Part shown: piece after piece, positions 41,991 to 51,369 of the stretch
How positions within the stretch are numbered: the stretch's first letter is position 1
How the letters are laid out: the number at the start of each line of letters is the position of its first letter
Source of the DNA: JBBDMX01 sp040878035
GTDB lineage: Bacteria; Planctomycetota; Phycisphaerae; Phycisphaerales; Phycisphaeraceae
Length of the DNA stretch: 64,000 nt
NCBI GenBank assembly: GCA_040878035.1
Contig: JBBDMX010000084.1
Span: 10,458 to 74,457, forward strand
Direction of reading: 5' to 3'
The notes under the pieces: generated by a model
Told to the model about the DNA's origin: nothing
The model's input: the letters and a program-made list of their open reading frames with translations, nothing else
Databases searched by the model: none
Made by a program: the position numbers and the translations under genes

Positions 41991-43550
41991 TCAATGACCC
42001 GCGATCTGTTCCTCGATCCACCGCGCCGCCTGATCCGGCGTGCGCTTGTCGTCGCCGCGGTCCACCTGGTAGTTAGCGCGGCGCATCGTGTCGTCGTTGA
42101 TGCTGCCCAGCAGCGGCTTCAAGGCGTCGAGGAAGCCGGGCGCCGTCGCGGCCTTGGGCGAGACCAGCAGGATCGCGTCGTAGGGCGGGATCGCCTGGTG
42201 CGGGTCCTCCAGCACCAGCAGATCCATCGCGGCGATGCGGCCATCGCTGGAAAACGCGCTGATCACGTCCACCTCGCCGCGGTGCACCGCCTGGTACATC
42301 AGCGTCGATTGGAACTTGCGCTGCTGCGTGAACTGAAGGTGATACGCATTGCGGATGGCCTTCCACTCGGGGCGGTCGAAGAACTCGTAGTCGCCGCCGA
42401 TGGAAAGCTCCGAGGCGTGCGCCGCCAGGTCGGCGATGGTCCTGATGCCCAGTTCCTGGGCCTGTGAGCGTTTCATCGCCAGGCAGTAGGCATTCTCGAA
42501 GCCCAGCTTGCCCAGGCACTCGATGCCATGCTCGGCCTTGAGCCAGCGCGTCACCTCCGCCAGCACGGTATCGGCGTCGGCGACGTCCGTACGGCCCATT
42601 TGCACAGCCCAGATCGTGCCCGAGTAATCCACGTAGCAGTCGATCTGGTTGTAACGCAGCTTGGTGAAGGCGATGGTCGAGCCCAACCCCTCCTGCTTGG
42701 CGGCGGAGAAGCCGGCCTCGTTGAGCCGATCACGAATCAAGGACGCAAGAATGAACTGCTCGTCGAAGGTCTTGGCGCCGACCAGGTGATCGGGCTTAGG
42801 GATCACCAGCGGCGCCAGACCCCCGCCGACGACCAGCATCAGGCCCAGGCCCGCCACGATGCCGCGCGCGACCGAGCGCTTCTCCGCGGCGCTTTGCAGC
42901 GCGGCGATCAGCGCATCGAGCACGATCGCCAGCACCGCCGCGGCCACGCAACCCAGCAGCACCGCGCCCCAGTTCTGCAACTGAAGGCCGGTGAAAATGA
43001 AGTCGCCCAGGCTGGTCTGCCCCACCGGCGTCGAAAGCGTGGCGATGCCCACCACCCAAACGGTGGCGGTGCGAATGCCGGCGATGATCACCGGCGCCGC
43101 CAGTGGCAACTGCACCCGCCGCAGGATCTGCCCCGGCGTCATGCCCATGCCCCGCGCCGCTTCGATCAGCGCCGGGTCCACGCCCAGGATGCCCGTCACC
43201 GTGTTACGCATCACCGGCAGAATGCTGTAGAGCGTCAGCGCCACAATGGCAGTGATGAAAGAGATGCCCTGGATGCGGCCGATGGCGCCGCTTTGGGCGA
43301 TGAGCGTCGAGAGACCCAGGAGCAGTGCATAGACCAGCGCCAGCAAGGCGATGCTGGGCACCGTCTGCATGATGCTGGCCGAGGTCAGCAACGGCCAGCG
43401 CAGCGAGACGCGGCGCGTCGCAAGAATCGCCAGCAGCAGACTGATCACGATCCCCAACACCAGCGACACCACCGAGATGAGCATGTGCTGCGACAGGTTG
43501 TACGGCAATTGGTGCAGGCTGCCGACGAATTGCTGATAGATCGCATTCAT
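41991..43550 (-). CDS. osmolyte ABC transporter permease fused to substrate-binding domain (OpuBB-OpuBC-like)
   Basis: A 519-residue fusion. Residues 1-240 form a BPD-type permease with six helices and an EAA loop (IEAARGMGMTPGQILRRVQLPLAAPVI). Residues 265-519 form a glycine-betaine/choline-type binding domain (VGAKTFDEQFILASLIRDRL, VDYSGTIWAVQMG). It would be displayed outside the membrane and deliver quaternary amines or similar solutes. Such fusions are known in the OpuB/OpuC/ProWX group. The start overlaps the stop of the ATPase gene. Confidence 0.93.
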   Translation of the reverse strand: MNAIYQQFVGSLHQLPYNLSQHMLISVVSLVLGIVISLLLAILATRRVSLRWPLLTSASIMQTVPSIALLALVYALLLGLSTLIAQSGAIGRIQGISFITAIVALTLYSILPVMRNTVTGILGVDPALIEAARGMGMTPGQILRRVQLPLAAPVIIAGIRTATVWVVGIATLSTPVGQTSLGDFIFTGLQLQNWGAVLLGCVAAAVLAIVLDALIAALQSAAEKRSVARGIVAGLGLMLVVGGGLAPLVIPKPDHLVGAKTFDEQFILASLIRDRLNEAGFSAAKQEGLGSTIAFTKLRYNQIDCYVDYSGTIWAVQMGRTDVADADTVLAEVTRWLKAEHGIECLGKLGFENAYCLAMKRSQAQELGIRTIADLAAHASELSIGGDYEFFDRPEWKAIRNAYHLQFTQQRKFQSTLMYQAVHRGEVDVISAFSSDGRIAAMDLLVLEDPHQAIPPYDAILLVSPKAATAPGFLDALKPLLGSINDDTMRRANYQVDRGDDKRTPDQAARWIEEQIAGH

Positions 43551-44323
43551 GAGGTGGCGCCCTCCTCCATCAGCGCCTCGAGGCGCTGCGCCTGTTTGCG
43601 CGGCGTGCTCATCAGGGCGTCAACAAACGCATTAGCCGGGGCCGTGAGCAACTCGTGCGGCGTGCCCAGTTGCACGATGCTGCCGCGCTCCATCACCGCG
43701 ATGCGGTCGGCCATCAAAAGCGCCTCGGTCATGTCGTGCGTGACCATGATGGAGGTGAGGCCCAGTTTCTGATGGATCTTGCGATACTCATCCTGGAGCA
43801 CATCGCGGGTGAGTGGGTCCAGGGCGCCGAAGGGTTCATCCATGAGCATGATGCGTGGCCGGACCGCCAGGGCCCGCGCCAGGCCGACGCGCTGCCGCTG
43901 CCCGCCGGACAAGCCGCGTGGCCGGCGCCGGCGATACTCCGCCGGCGGCATGTTCACCATCTCCAGCAGTTCATCGACGCGGCGGTCGACGTCGGCCTTC
44001 TTCCACCGCGCCAGGCCCGGGCCGATCGCCACGTTCTGCCCCACCGTCATGTGGGGAAAGAGCCCGATGTTCTGGAAGACGTAGCCGATGGACCGGCGAA
44101 GCGGCACCGGGTCGCCCTCGAGCACCGGCTGGCCGTCCACCGCGATCGTGCCGGCGCTTGGCTCGATGAGGCGGTTGATCATCTTGAGCGTGGTGGTCTT
44201 GCCGCAACCGGACTCGCCCAGCAGCACGACAAGCTGCCCCTGCTCGACTTCGAGGGACAGGTCGCGCACCGCCCAGGTCTTGCCCTGGTCATAACTCTTG
44301 CCGACTTGGGAGAGGCGAATCAT
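43547..44323 (-). CDS. osmolyte ABC transporter ATP-binding protein (OpuBA/OpuCA/ProV-like)
   Basis: A 258-residue ATPase: LLGESGCGKTTTLKMINRLI (Walker A), GLSGGQRQRVGLARAL (signature), IMLMDEPFGALDPLTR (Walker B) and VTHDMTEA. The VGLARAL and KMINRLIEPS features match the OpuCA/ProV subgroup. It lacks the C-terminal CBS domains found in OpuCA/ProV, so length is on the short side. It is the first gene of a two-gene operon with the permease-binding fusion. Confidence 0.93.
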   Translation of the reverse strand: MIRLSQVGKSYDQGKTWAVRDLSLEVEQGQLVVLLGESGCGKTTTLKMINRLIEPSAGTIAVDGQPVLEGDPVPLRRSIGYVFQNIGLFPHMTVGQNVAIGPGLARWKKADVDRRVDELLEMVNMPPAEYRRRRPRGLSGGQRQRVGLARALAVRPRIMLMDEPFGALDPLTRDVLQDEYRKIHQKLGLTSIMVTHDMTEALLMADRIAVMERGSIVQLGTPHELLTAPANAFVDALMSTPRKQAQRLEALMEEGATS

Positions 44324-44623
44324 GTGGCGCGGTGCTCCGTATGGTGCCGGCGAACGATGACAACGAAATACCGGCAGGCTTTCTTCGAGCCGCGACGTGG
44401 CGCAAACTCATGACGGACTAATGATCCCCAGTGTGCAGATGATGCCGGGCGTGTCAACTTTCAAGTCAGCAAGAGGAGTTGTAACACGGATGAACACGGA
44501 CAAAGAAGAGGAAACAGGGATGGACATGATCTCGGTCTTGCTTTTCTTTGCAAATCCTGTCCATCATGTCCATCACTGTTCCTTCCCTCCGCTTCTTATC
44601 CGTGTTCATCCCTGTTACCTCTT
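44324..44623. repeat. gene-free gap with long inverted repeat (ACACGGATGAACACGGA / TCCGTGTTCATCC)
   Basis: About 300 bases. From 44482 to 44620 the left part AACACGGATGAACACGGACA and right part TTATCCGTGTTCATCCCTGT are inverted, and the centre has GGACATGATCTC and CCATCATGTCCATCAC. The family recurs at 49937 and 59019 in ACACAGATG form. The rest (44324-44480) is the presumed opuA-side promoter region. Confidence 0.75.
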
Positions 44624-45010
44624 CTATGCTTTGCCTACGCATTGGTCGCATTGGCCAAAGAGCCACAGTTCGTGCGAGTCGATCTTGAAGCCGCGCAGCG
44701 CCGGCGAATGCACCGTGCTGATACCGCAGCCGGGCACATCGAACACGCGGTCACAGGTGCGGCAGCGAAAGTGATGGTGATGCGACAGGCCCGCCAGCTC
44801 ATAGCGCGTCGGCTCGCCGGGCACCTCCACCGGTTCGAGCCGCGCTTCATCGACCATCGCCTTGATGGCGCGATAGACGGTGGCGATGCCCAGCGAAGGC
44901 GCGTGCACCTGCGCCGCCTCCAGCGCCTCCTGCGGCGACAGCGGCCGGCCGGCGTCCTCAAACCCGCGGCGAATCGCCTGTCTCTGCTGAGTGTCGCGTA
45001 TGGTGGCCAT
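44624..45010 (-). CDS. Fur family metalloregulator
   Basis: A 128-residue regulator. It has a winged helix in the N-terminal half (LGIATVYRAIKAMVDEARLE), the metal/dimerisation motif HHHHFRCRTCDRVFDVPGC, and a C-terminal CDQC zinc pair. Whether it is Fur, Zur or PerR cannot be decided by eye. The C-terminal CxxC fits the structural zinc site of all three. It lies 24 bases before priA's stop on the same strand. Targets are unknown; the DUF2318-ABC locus at 5-9 kb is a reasonable guess. Confidence 0.9.
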   Translation of the reverse strand: MATIRDTQQRQAIRRGFEDAGRPLSPQEALEAAQVHAPSLGIATVYRAIKAMVDEARLEPVEVPGEPTRYELAGLSHHHHFRCRTCDRVFDVPGCGISTVHSPALRGFKIDSHELWLFGQCDQCVGKA

Positions 45011-45034
45011 GATCGGTCTATTTTAGCGCATCGC

Positions 45035-47539
45035 TCACAACAGCGACACCGGGTCCACGTCCACCGCCGTGTGCGCATCAGACCGCACCAGTCCGGCGTT
45101 GCGCAGCGAGGTGAGCAGTTGCTGGATCAGGCCGGCACGCGGCGCGATCAGCTCGATCTGAAGGCGATGGAAGCCGGCGATGCGGCTGATGGGGCAGGGC
45201 ATCGGGCCGCGCAGGCGCACTGCGTTGTCCAGTCGCGCGTTGTGTTGGGCGAGGTGGTCCGCCAGTTTGCGGGCCTCTTCCATGGCCTTCAAGTGGTCCT
45301 CGTTGCGGATGACCAGCCGCGCCATGCGGGTGATCGGCGGCAGGCCGACGTCGCGGCGCAGAGCGATCTCGCGCTGGGCAAAGCCCAGGTAATCGTGCTT
45401 GCTCGCCAGCACGATGGCAGGATCGGTCGGGGCGAAGCTCTGCACGATGACCAGGCCTAGCGCGCTGCCGGTCTCGCCGCCGCGGCCGGCGCGCCCGGCG
45501 ACCTGGGCGATGAGCTGGAACGTCCGCTCGCTGGCGCGGAAGTCGGGCATGTTCAGGCTCGTATCGCCGCTGATCACGCCCACCAGCGCCACGTTGGGAA
45601 AGTCCAGGCCCTTGGCGATCATCTGCGTGCCGATGAGCACGTCGATCTCGCCGGCGCGGAAGTGGTCCAGCACGGTGTGGTAATCGCGTGCCGAGCGCAT
45701 GGTGTCGGAGTCCATGCGTGCCAGTCGCGCCTGGGGAATTTTGCGGGCGATCTCTTCTTCGACACGTTGGGTGCCCAGGCCGAACACGGTGACGCGCCGT
45801 CCGCAGGTCGGGCACTGCACGGGCAGCATCTGTTCCGAGAGGCAGTGATGGCATCGCACCATGCCGCCGGCGGGCAGCGACTGGTCCTTGTGATACACCA
45901 TCGTCGCGTCGCAGTGGTCGCACTCCATCATCCAGCCGCAGCGGTGATCGGGACAGGCGATGTAGTTGGCGTAGCCGCGGCGGTTAAGCAGCAGGATGGC
46001 CTGGCGGCCGTTCTCGATGGCGCGGCGGAGTTCGGTTTCGAGCTTGAGCGACAGGAGGTGCACGCCCGCCGAGCCGGTCATCTGGTAGCGCTTGCGCCGC
46101 TCGTCGCGCAGGTCCACCAGTTGCACGGTGGGAAGCGTGAGGCCCGGGGCGCGGTCGGGCAGGTGGTGGTAGTAAAATTTCGGATTTCGGATTTCGGATT
46201 TCGGATTTGCGGCCGCTTCCGGTTTAGCATCCGGTACGGCGTTGTAGTAGCTCTCCAATGAAGGCGTGGCGGACCCCAGCAGCACCGGGATGTTGAGCAG
46301 TTGCGCCCGCTTGATCGCCACGTCGCGCGCGTGGTAGCGCGGCAACTGGTCCTGCTTGTAGCTCGACTCGTGCTCCTCATCGACGATGATGACGCCGGCG
46401 TGAATGTCGGGCACGGGGGCGAAGATGGCCGAGCGGGCGCCGACGATGATGCGCGCCTGGCCGTGACGGATGCGCCGCCACTGGTCGTGGCGCTGCGAGG
46501 CCGTCAGGCCCGAGTGCAGCACCGCCACGCCCGCCGAGGAAAAGCGCAGCATGAAGCGGGCGACGGTCTGCGGCGTGAGGGAGATTTCGGGAACGAGGAT
46601 GATGGCGGCGGGGGAGAATTTCGGATTTCGGATTTCGGATTTCGGATTTCTGATGTGTTCAGCCGCTTGCGGCTTAGCATCCCCATTTCCATTTAACAGG
46701 TGCTCGATCACGCGCAAGTACACCTCGGTCTTGCCGCTGCCGGTTACGCCGTGGATCAGGTGGACCGAGAAGCCGCCGCCGACCGATTGGGCGATACGCT
46801 CGACCGCCTGCTTCTGCCCGGCGTTGAGCGTGACGGGTGGCGGCGCTGGCACCTGCTTCGCCTGTTCCTCTAGTAGCGACGCGGCGCGAATCGCCGACTC
46901 GTGCCGGGTTACCAGCACGCCCTTTTCGATCAGTTGTTTCACCGGGGAAATGGTGCGCGCCCCGGCTTCGTCCGCCAAGTCACGCATGGGGGTCCAGGGC
47001 TGACCTTGCGCCGCCAACGCCTGCGCGGTGGCGATGACGGTGCGCTGGAGCGGAGACAATTTCGGATGTCGGATTGCGGATTTCGGATTTGACTCATCCT
47101 TGGCACTTCGTACTTCGCACTTCGCACTTTTCTCCTCTGCCAGGCCCACCAGGGTCTGCATGATCTCGCCCGTGCCGTGCTTGACCGCCGCGGGGAGCAT
47201 GCTGGCGAAGACCATGCCGATGGGCGAGCAGTAGTAGCCCGCCATCCAGCGGGCCAGTTCGATCAGGTCGGGCGTGAGCGACACCGCTTGCGCATCGCGG
47301 CTCAGGATCGCCTTGATGCGTGTCTGCTGCGTCGAGTCGCGCAGGCGCACCACGTACCCCGTTACCGGCTTGTTGCCCCGGCCCAACGGCACCAGCACGC
47401 GGTCGCCGACGGCCAGGTCCGCCAACTGCCGCGGCACGGCATAAGTCAGCCCCGCCGCCGAATCGATCGACTGCTCCAGCGCCACGTCGGCATAGCCGGC
47501 GATCGCGCCTGGGTCGGTCATCTCGAACAGCTCCGCCAT
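45035..47539 (-). CDS. priA: primosomal protein N' (replication restart helicase) with three in-frame repeat inserts
   Basis: An 834-residue helicase, longer than the usual 700-750. It has Walker A GVTGSGKTEVYL near residue 265, the DEEH box (VDEEHESSYKQ) near 385, zinc-binding cysteines about 529-585 (CDHCDATM, CHHCLSEQ, CPTCGRR) and helicase motifs to GRAGRGG. Three segments, about residues 136-161, 287-308 and 437-455, are translated dispersed repeats containing NPKSEIRNPKF or SAKCEVRSAK. They sit in loops outside the motifs. Start at ATG 47539 (MAELFEMTD); ATG 47572 is an alternative. Confidence 0.94.
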   Translation of the reverse strand: MAELFEMTDPGAIAGYADVALEQSIDSAAGLTYAVPRQLADLAVGDRVLVPLGRGNKPVTGYVVRLRDSTQQTRIKAILSRDAQAVSLTPDLIELARWMAGYYCSPIGMVFASMLPAAVKHGTGEIMQTLVGLAEEKSAKCEVRSAKDESNPKSAIRHPKLSPLQRTVIATAQALAAQGQPWTPMRDLADEAGARTISPVKQLIEKGVLVTRHESAIRAASLLEEQAKQVPAPPPVTLNAGQKQAVERIAQSVGGGFSVHLIHGVTGSGKTEVYLRVIEHLLNGNGDAKPQAAEHIRNPKSEIRNPKFSPAAIILVPEISLTPQTVARFMLRFSSAGVAVLHSGLTASQRHDQWRRIRHGQARIIVGARSAIFAPVPDIHAGVIIVDEEHESSYKQDQLPRYHARDVAIKRAQLLNIPVLLGSATPSLESYYNAVPDAKPEAAANPKSEIRNPKFYYHHLPDRAPGLTLPTVQLVDLRDERRKRYQMTGSAGVHLLSLKLETELRRAIENGRQAILLLNRRGYANYIACPDHRCGWMMECDHCDATMVYHKDQSLPAGGMVRCHHCLSEQMLPVQCPTCGRRVTVFGLGTQRVEEEIARKIPQARLARMDSDTMRSARDYHTVLDHFRAGEIDVLIGTQMIAKGLDFPNVALVGVISGDTSLNMPDFRASERTFQLIAQVAGRAGRGGETGSALGLVIVQSFAPTDPAIVLASKHDYLGFAQREIALRRDVGLPPITRMARLVIRNEDHLKAMEEARKLADHLAQHNARLDNAVRLRGPMPCPISRIAGFHRLQIELIAPRAGLIQQLLTSLRNAGLVRSDAHTAVDVDPVSLL
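46176..46231 (-). repeat. in-frame repeat insert 3 in priA (family 2)
   Basis: Plus-strand TTTCGGATTTCGGATTTCGG iterons are followed by GCCGCTTCCGGTTTAGCATC. Translated on the minus strand as DAKPEAAANPKSEIRNPKF. It lies between the LGSATPSLES motif and the next conserved strand. Confidence 0.9.
46617..46681 (-). repeat. in-frame repeat insert 2 in priA (family 2)
   Basis: Four ATTTCGG iterons then GCCGCTTGCGGCTTAGCATC. Translated as DAKPQAAEHIRNPKSEIRNP plus KF. It lies between the Walker A helix and the LVPEISLTPQ strand, where E. coli PriA has a short turn. Confidence 0.92.
47058..47135 (-). repeat. in-frame repeat insert 1 in priA (families 2 and 3)
   Basis: TTTCGGATGTCGGATTGCGG iterons adjoin CACTTCGTACTTCGCACTTC iterons. 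Translated as SAKCEVRSAKDESNPKSAIR followed by HPKL. The second word set is the same as in the intergenic repeat at 9479-9582. Confidence 0.9.
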
Positions 47540-47635
47540 GGCCGCATGATACGACGGATGGAAATTCGTCATTCGCCACTGAGGCATCGCGCTTAGAATG
47601 CAGGCGTACTTCCCGGTCAAACATGGGGACGCGGC

Positions 47636-49933
47636 ATGAGTGAGGACAGTAAAGGCGCCGCGGTGGCGGTGACCGGCAAGGGCGAAAGCTGGGAGCCCCT
47701 GCCCCCGATCGACCTGCGGCAACTGCTGCGCATGACCGACGACACCGGGCTGATGCAGCACGCGGTGCACGCCACGCCGGATTCGCGGCACGGCTATTGC
47801 ATTGACGACAATGCGCGCGGCCTGATTGCCGCGCTCTACTACGCGCAGTTGCGCGGCTACGACGAGCGCGTCGTTCCACTACAGCGCTACCTCCAGTTCC
47901 TGGTCTACGCCTTCAATGAAGAGACGCGGCGTTTCCGCAACTTCATGGGCTACGACCGCCGCTGGCTCGAGGACGTGGGCAGTGCCGACAGTCAGGGCCG
48001 CACCATCTGGGCGCTGGGGCTGGCGGTGTCGCTGGCGCCGAACAAGACTGTCCGCAGCCTGGCGCGTGAGTTGATGCACAAGGCCCTGCCGGGCGTGGAA
48101 CAGTTGGCGCCGTTGCGGGCGCGATGTTTTGCCCTGCTGGGGCTCGACGCCTTTCTCAAGGCTGAACCCCACGACGCGTACGCCCGAAAGCTGCGCGACC
48201 ATCTGGCCAACTGGCTCTACGAGACGTTCAAGGAGCGCGCCGGCGACAACTGGCCATGGTGGGAAGACACCGTCACCTACGACAACGCCAAGGTGCCTCA
48301 CGCGCTATTGGTCTGCGGGCAGGCGATGGCCCGGCAGGACATGATCGACGCGGCCTTGCGCGCCCTGCGCTGGCTGCTGGTGGTCCAGACCGCGCCGCAG
48401 GGACACCTGTCCATCATCGGCAACCACGGCTGGCTGCGCCGCGACGGCCAACGTGCGCAGTTCGATCAGCAGCCGATCGAAGCCTGGGCCCTGGTCGAAG
48501 GCTGCCTGGCGGCGGCGAAGGTCAGCGCTGAAGCCGACTGGGTCGATCACGCCTGGCGCTGCTTCGCCTGGTTCCGCGGCCGCAACGACCTGGGCATCTC
48601 CCTCTATCACGAGGAGACCGGCGGGTGTCAGGACGGCCTCCAGGCCGACGGCGCCAACGTCAACCAGGGCGCTGAGTCGGTGCTGGCGTATTTGCTGTCG
48701 GTGCTGGAGTTGCATCGGTATCGCGAGGACCGCGCCGGGCGCATCGCCATCGACCCGCCCCCGCGGACGCTGGGCTATGCGATCATCGGCGCCAGTGGTT
48801 TCGCCGATTTCTGCCTCAAGCAATATGGCGGGCTGGATCGGCTGGAGCCGGTGGCGGTATGGAGCCGGACGGTCGAGCATGCCCGCGGTTTTGCCGATCG
48901 CTGGAAGCTGCGCGCTTGCGCGCAACTCGACGACATGCTCGAGGATCCGCAAGTGCAGTTGGTGCACGTGGCCACGACGCCGGCGACGCACGCAAACCTG
49001 GCGCTCGAAGCGCTGCGGCGGGGCAAGCACGTGCTGGTGGAAAAGCCGCTGGCGACCAGCGTGGTGGACGCCCAGGAAATGATCCAGGCCGCCAAGCAGC
49101 GCGATCGCACGCTATCGGTGCACTTCGTGATGCGCTACGGGCCGCTGGCGGAGGCGATGAAGAAGATCGTGGGGCAGGGGGCGCTGGGGGCGCCGCTGCG
49201 GGGCATGGTGACCAACTGCGCCGGCGACGCGGGATTGCCCGCGGACCACTGGTTCTGGGACATCAAGCAGAGCGGCGGCATCTTCATCGAGCATGGCGTG
49301 CACTTTTTTGATCTGCTGCGGAGCTGGCTGGGCGAAGGGCAGGTGATTTATGCCCATCGGCAACGCCGGCCCGGCGGGGGAGATCGGCCGACGTCCCATG
49401 ATCCGGAGTTGCAGGCATCCAACGGTCGGGTCGTCGATCAGGTGACCTGCGACGTGGCCTACGGCCCGCAGACCAGCGTGAGCTTCTATCACGGCTTTCA
49501 TCAGTCGCCGCACATGGATCGGCAGGATGTGCGGCTGATATTCGAACGCGGCGAGGTGGTGCTGGAGGGCTGGATCGCGCGGAAGATCAGGGTGCGGGCC
49601 GTCCTGGATGAGGAGCAGATCGATGCGGTGGCCGCTGCGCTGCCGCAGGCGCCGGCGCCCAAAGTGCAGACGTTGCGTGAACTGCGCGGCGGGGATGCGG
49701 TCGCGCAGCGGCGCTGGCGGCGCGAGCCGGTGTCACGCGAGGTGCTCATCACCTGGGAGAGCGACGCGGATGCGAGTGCCGTCTACGGTCAGGCGGTCCG
49801 CGCTTTCATGGCGGACATGCTCGCGGGCATCGTGGACCACCAGCATCACCCCCGCGTCACTGCCAGAGACGGCCTGACGGCACTGGAACTGGCCACCGAG
49901 GCGGCACGCATGGCGCGGGAGCTGACAAGATAG
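47636..49933 (+). CDS. fusion: (alpha/alpha) barrel carbohydrate-active-like domain + Gfo/Idh/MocA oxidoreductase
   Basis: A 765-residue protein. Residues 20-370 are helical with MTDDTGLMQHAVHATPDSRH, YCIDDNARGLIAALYY and NWPWWEDTVTYDNAKVPHAL. I recall this region from the C-termini of glycosyltransferases beside GH130 genes, and it looks like an (alpha/alpha)6 barrel. Residues 378-765 form a Gfo/Idh/MocA dehydrogenase: GYAIIGASGFADF (NAD-binding), VEKPLATS (catalytic Lys) and GGIFIEHGVHFFDLL. The ATG at 47636 has GGGGAC upstream. It heads a cluster with a second dehydrogenase and a GH130 enzyme. The fusion is unusual and the substrate unknown. Confidence 0.85.
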   Translation: MSEDSKGAAVAVTGKGESWEPLPPIDLRQLLRMTDDTGLMQHAVHATPDSRHGYCIDDNARGLIAALYYAQLRGYDERVVPLQRYLQFLVYAFNEETRRFRNFMGYDRRWLEDVGSADSQGRTIWALGLAVSLAPNKTVRSLARELMHKALPGVEQLAPLRARCFALLGLDAFLKAEPHDAYARKLRDHLANWLYETFKERAGDNWPWWEDTVTYDNAKVPHALLVCGQAMARQDMIDAALRALRWLLVVQTAPQGHLSIIGNHGWLRRDGQRAQFDQQPIEAWALVEGCLAAAKVSAEADWVDHAWRCFAWFRGRNDLGISLYHEETGGCQDGLQADGANVNQGAESVLAYLLSVLELHRYREDRAGRIAIDPPPRTLGYAIIGASGFADFCLKQYGGLDRLEPVAVWSRTVEHARGFADRWKLRACAQLDDMLEDPQVQLVHVATTPATHANLALEALRRGKHVLVEKPLATSVVDAQEMIQAAKQRDRTLSVHFVMRYGPLAEAMKKIVGQGALGAPLRGMVTNCAGDAGLPADHWFWDIKQSGGIFIEHGVHFFDLLRSWLGEGQVIYAHRQRRPGGGDRPTSHDPELQASNGRVVDQVTCDVAYGPQTSVSFYHGFHQSPHMDRQDVRLIFERGEVVLEGWIARKIRVRAVLDEEQIDAVAAALPQAPAPKVQTLRELRGGDAVAQRRWRREPVSREVLITWESDADASAVYGQAVRAFMADMLAGIVDHQHHPRVTARDGLTALELATEAARMARELTR

Positions 49934-49936
49934 GGA

Positions 49937-50104
49937 GCCACAGATGAACACAGATGGACACAGATGGGAAAAGCAGAAAAGCAGGAAACACAGAAAGCGC
50001 AGAAAAAGTGCGAGAGTCCCAGTGCGCGTGCTCTGATTTTCCGTGTTTGTTTTCTGGCTTTTCTGATTTTCTGCGTTTCTTATCTGTGTTCATCTGTGGC
50101 TAAT
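49937..50104. repeat. long inverted repeat (CACAGATGAACACAGATGG / CATCTGTGTTCATCTGTGG)
   Basis: The left half (CCACAGATGAACACAGATGG, GAAACACAGAAAGCGCAGAA) and right half (TTTTCTGCGTTTCTTATCTG, TTCATCTGTGGC) pair across a GC-richer centre. It lies between the two oxidoreductase genes. Confidence 0.85.
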
Positions 50105-50116
50105 CAAAGGGTCGCC

Positions 50117-51247
50117 ATGAGCAGCAAATCCATCGGATACGCGCTAATCGGCGCCGGCGCCTTCGGACAGTTCTGCGTCGAGCAGTACCGGGCCATGAGT
50201 TCGCTGCGGCTGGTGGCGCTGGCGGATGTGAACCGTGACGCGGCGGAGGCGGCGGCGGCGAAGCTGGGCGTGCCGGCGGCGGCGAGTGTCGCCGCGGTGC
50301 TGGCGGATCCGGCGGTGGACCTGGTGCACATCGCCACCCCGCCGACGACCCATCGCCAACTGGTGCTCCAGGCCCTCGCCGCGGGCAAGCATGTGCTGTG
50401 CGAAAAGCCGTTGGCGACCACGCTCGACGATGCCCGGGCCATGATCGATGCGGCGCACCAGGCGCAGCGCGTGCTGGCAGTGAACCTGATCATGCGCTAC
50501 GACCCATTGTGCGAGGTCATGAATTGCATCGTGGAGGAAAAGATGCTGGGCCTGCCGCTGCACGGCTTCTTCGAGAACTACGCCAAGGACGAGCCGCTGC
50601 CGCCGCAGCACTGGTTCTGGGATCGCGGTAAATCCGGCGGCATTTTCATCGAGCACGCGGTGCACTTTTTCGACCTGTTCAACTGGTGGCTGGGCGAAGG
50701 GTCGGTGGTGGCGGCGCAGCAGGTGCATCGGCCGGGCAACGCGGCGCTGATCGAGCAGGTACATTGCACGGCGCGGTATCCCCAGGCCGGCGGGGCGCTG
50801 GTCAATTTCTATCACGGCTTCACGCAGGCGACGCGCATGGATCGCCAGGAGATGCGCCTGCTCTTTGAGCGCGGCACGGTGCGGCTCTTTGAGTGGGTGC
50901 CCACCGCCATCGAGATCGATTGCCTGGCGGAGGAGGCGGTGCTGGATCGCCTGCGGACGCTGTTGCCGCATGGACAGGTCGAGACCCTCGCGACGTATCA
51001 GGGGGGCCAGCGCCAAGTCGCCAGCCGGCACAAGTGCTACACGGTGGACGGTCGCTATCGCTTGACCGCGGATGCGGGCATGGATAAACCAGCGTTGTAC
51101 GGCCACGTGCTGCGTTCGCTGTTGCAGGATCAGCTTGACGCGATCGGCAATTCGGGGCACCAGCGGCGGATCACGGAACGCAATGGATATGCGTCGCTGG
51201 CGACGGCGGTGGCGGCGCAACGCCTGGCAGACGACAATGAGGCGTAG
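50117..51247 (+). CDS. Gfo/Idh/MocA family oxidoreductase
   Basis: A 376-residue NAD(P)-dependent dehydrogenase, paralogous to the C-terminal half of the preceding fusion. N-terminal GYALIGAGAFGQFCVEQY is the Rossmann loop, CEKPLATT holds the catalytic Lys and GGIFIEHAVHFFDLFNWW carries the conserved His/Asp. The long C-terminal part resembles its neighbour (YHGFTQATRMDRQEMRLLFE against YHGFHQSPHMDRQDVRLIFE), so the pair arose by duplication. It probably oxidises a sugar or sugar derivative. Confidence 0.9.
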   Translation: MSSKSIGYALIGAGAFGQFCVEQYRAMSSLRLVALADVNRDAAEAAAAKLGVPAAASVAAVLADPAVDLVHIATPPTTHRQLVLQALAAGKHVLCEKPLATTLDDARAMIDAAHQAQRVLAVNLIMRYDPLCEVMNCIVEEKMLGLPLHGFFENYAKDEPLPPQHWFWDRGKSGGIFIEHAVHFFDLFNWWLGEGSVVAAQQVHRPGNAALIEQVHCTARYPQAGGALVNFYHGFTQATRMDRQEMRLLFERGTVRLFEWVPTAIEIDCLAEEAVLDRLRTLLPHGQVETLATYQGGQRQVASRHKCYTVDGRYRLTADAGMDKPALYGHVLRSLLQDQLDAIGNSGHQRRITERNGYASLATAVAAQRLADDNEA

Positions 51248-51257
51248 CGGCGCCTTG

Positions 51258-51340
51258 CCCTACGAAGCGCCGCGGCTTGCCGCGTCCACGGCGGTGGCGC
51301 CAAGCGCCATGAACGCGGCAAGCCGCGGCGCTTCGTAGGG
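51258..51340. repeat. perfect 28-base inverted repeat
   Basis: CCCTACGAAGCGCCGCGGCT... (51258-51285) is exactly mirrored at 51313-51340 with a 27-base loop, between the oxidoreductase and GH130 genes. It has no T-run. No other copy was noticed in this window. Confidence 0.85.
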
Positions 51341-51369
51341 CGGGGCGCGAACCGACTGGAGTGCACCTC

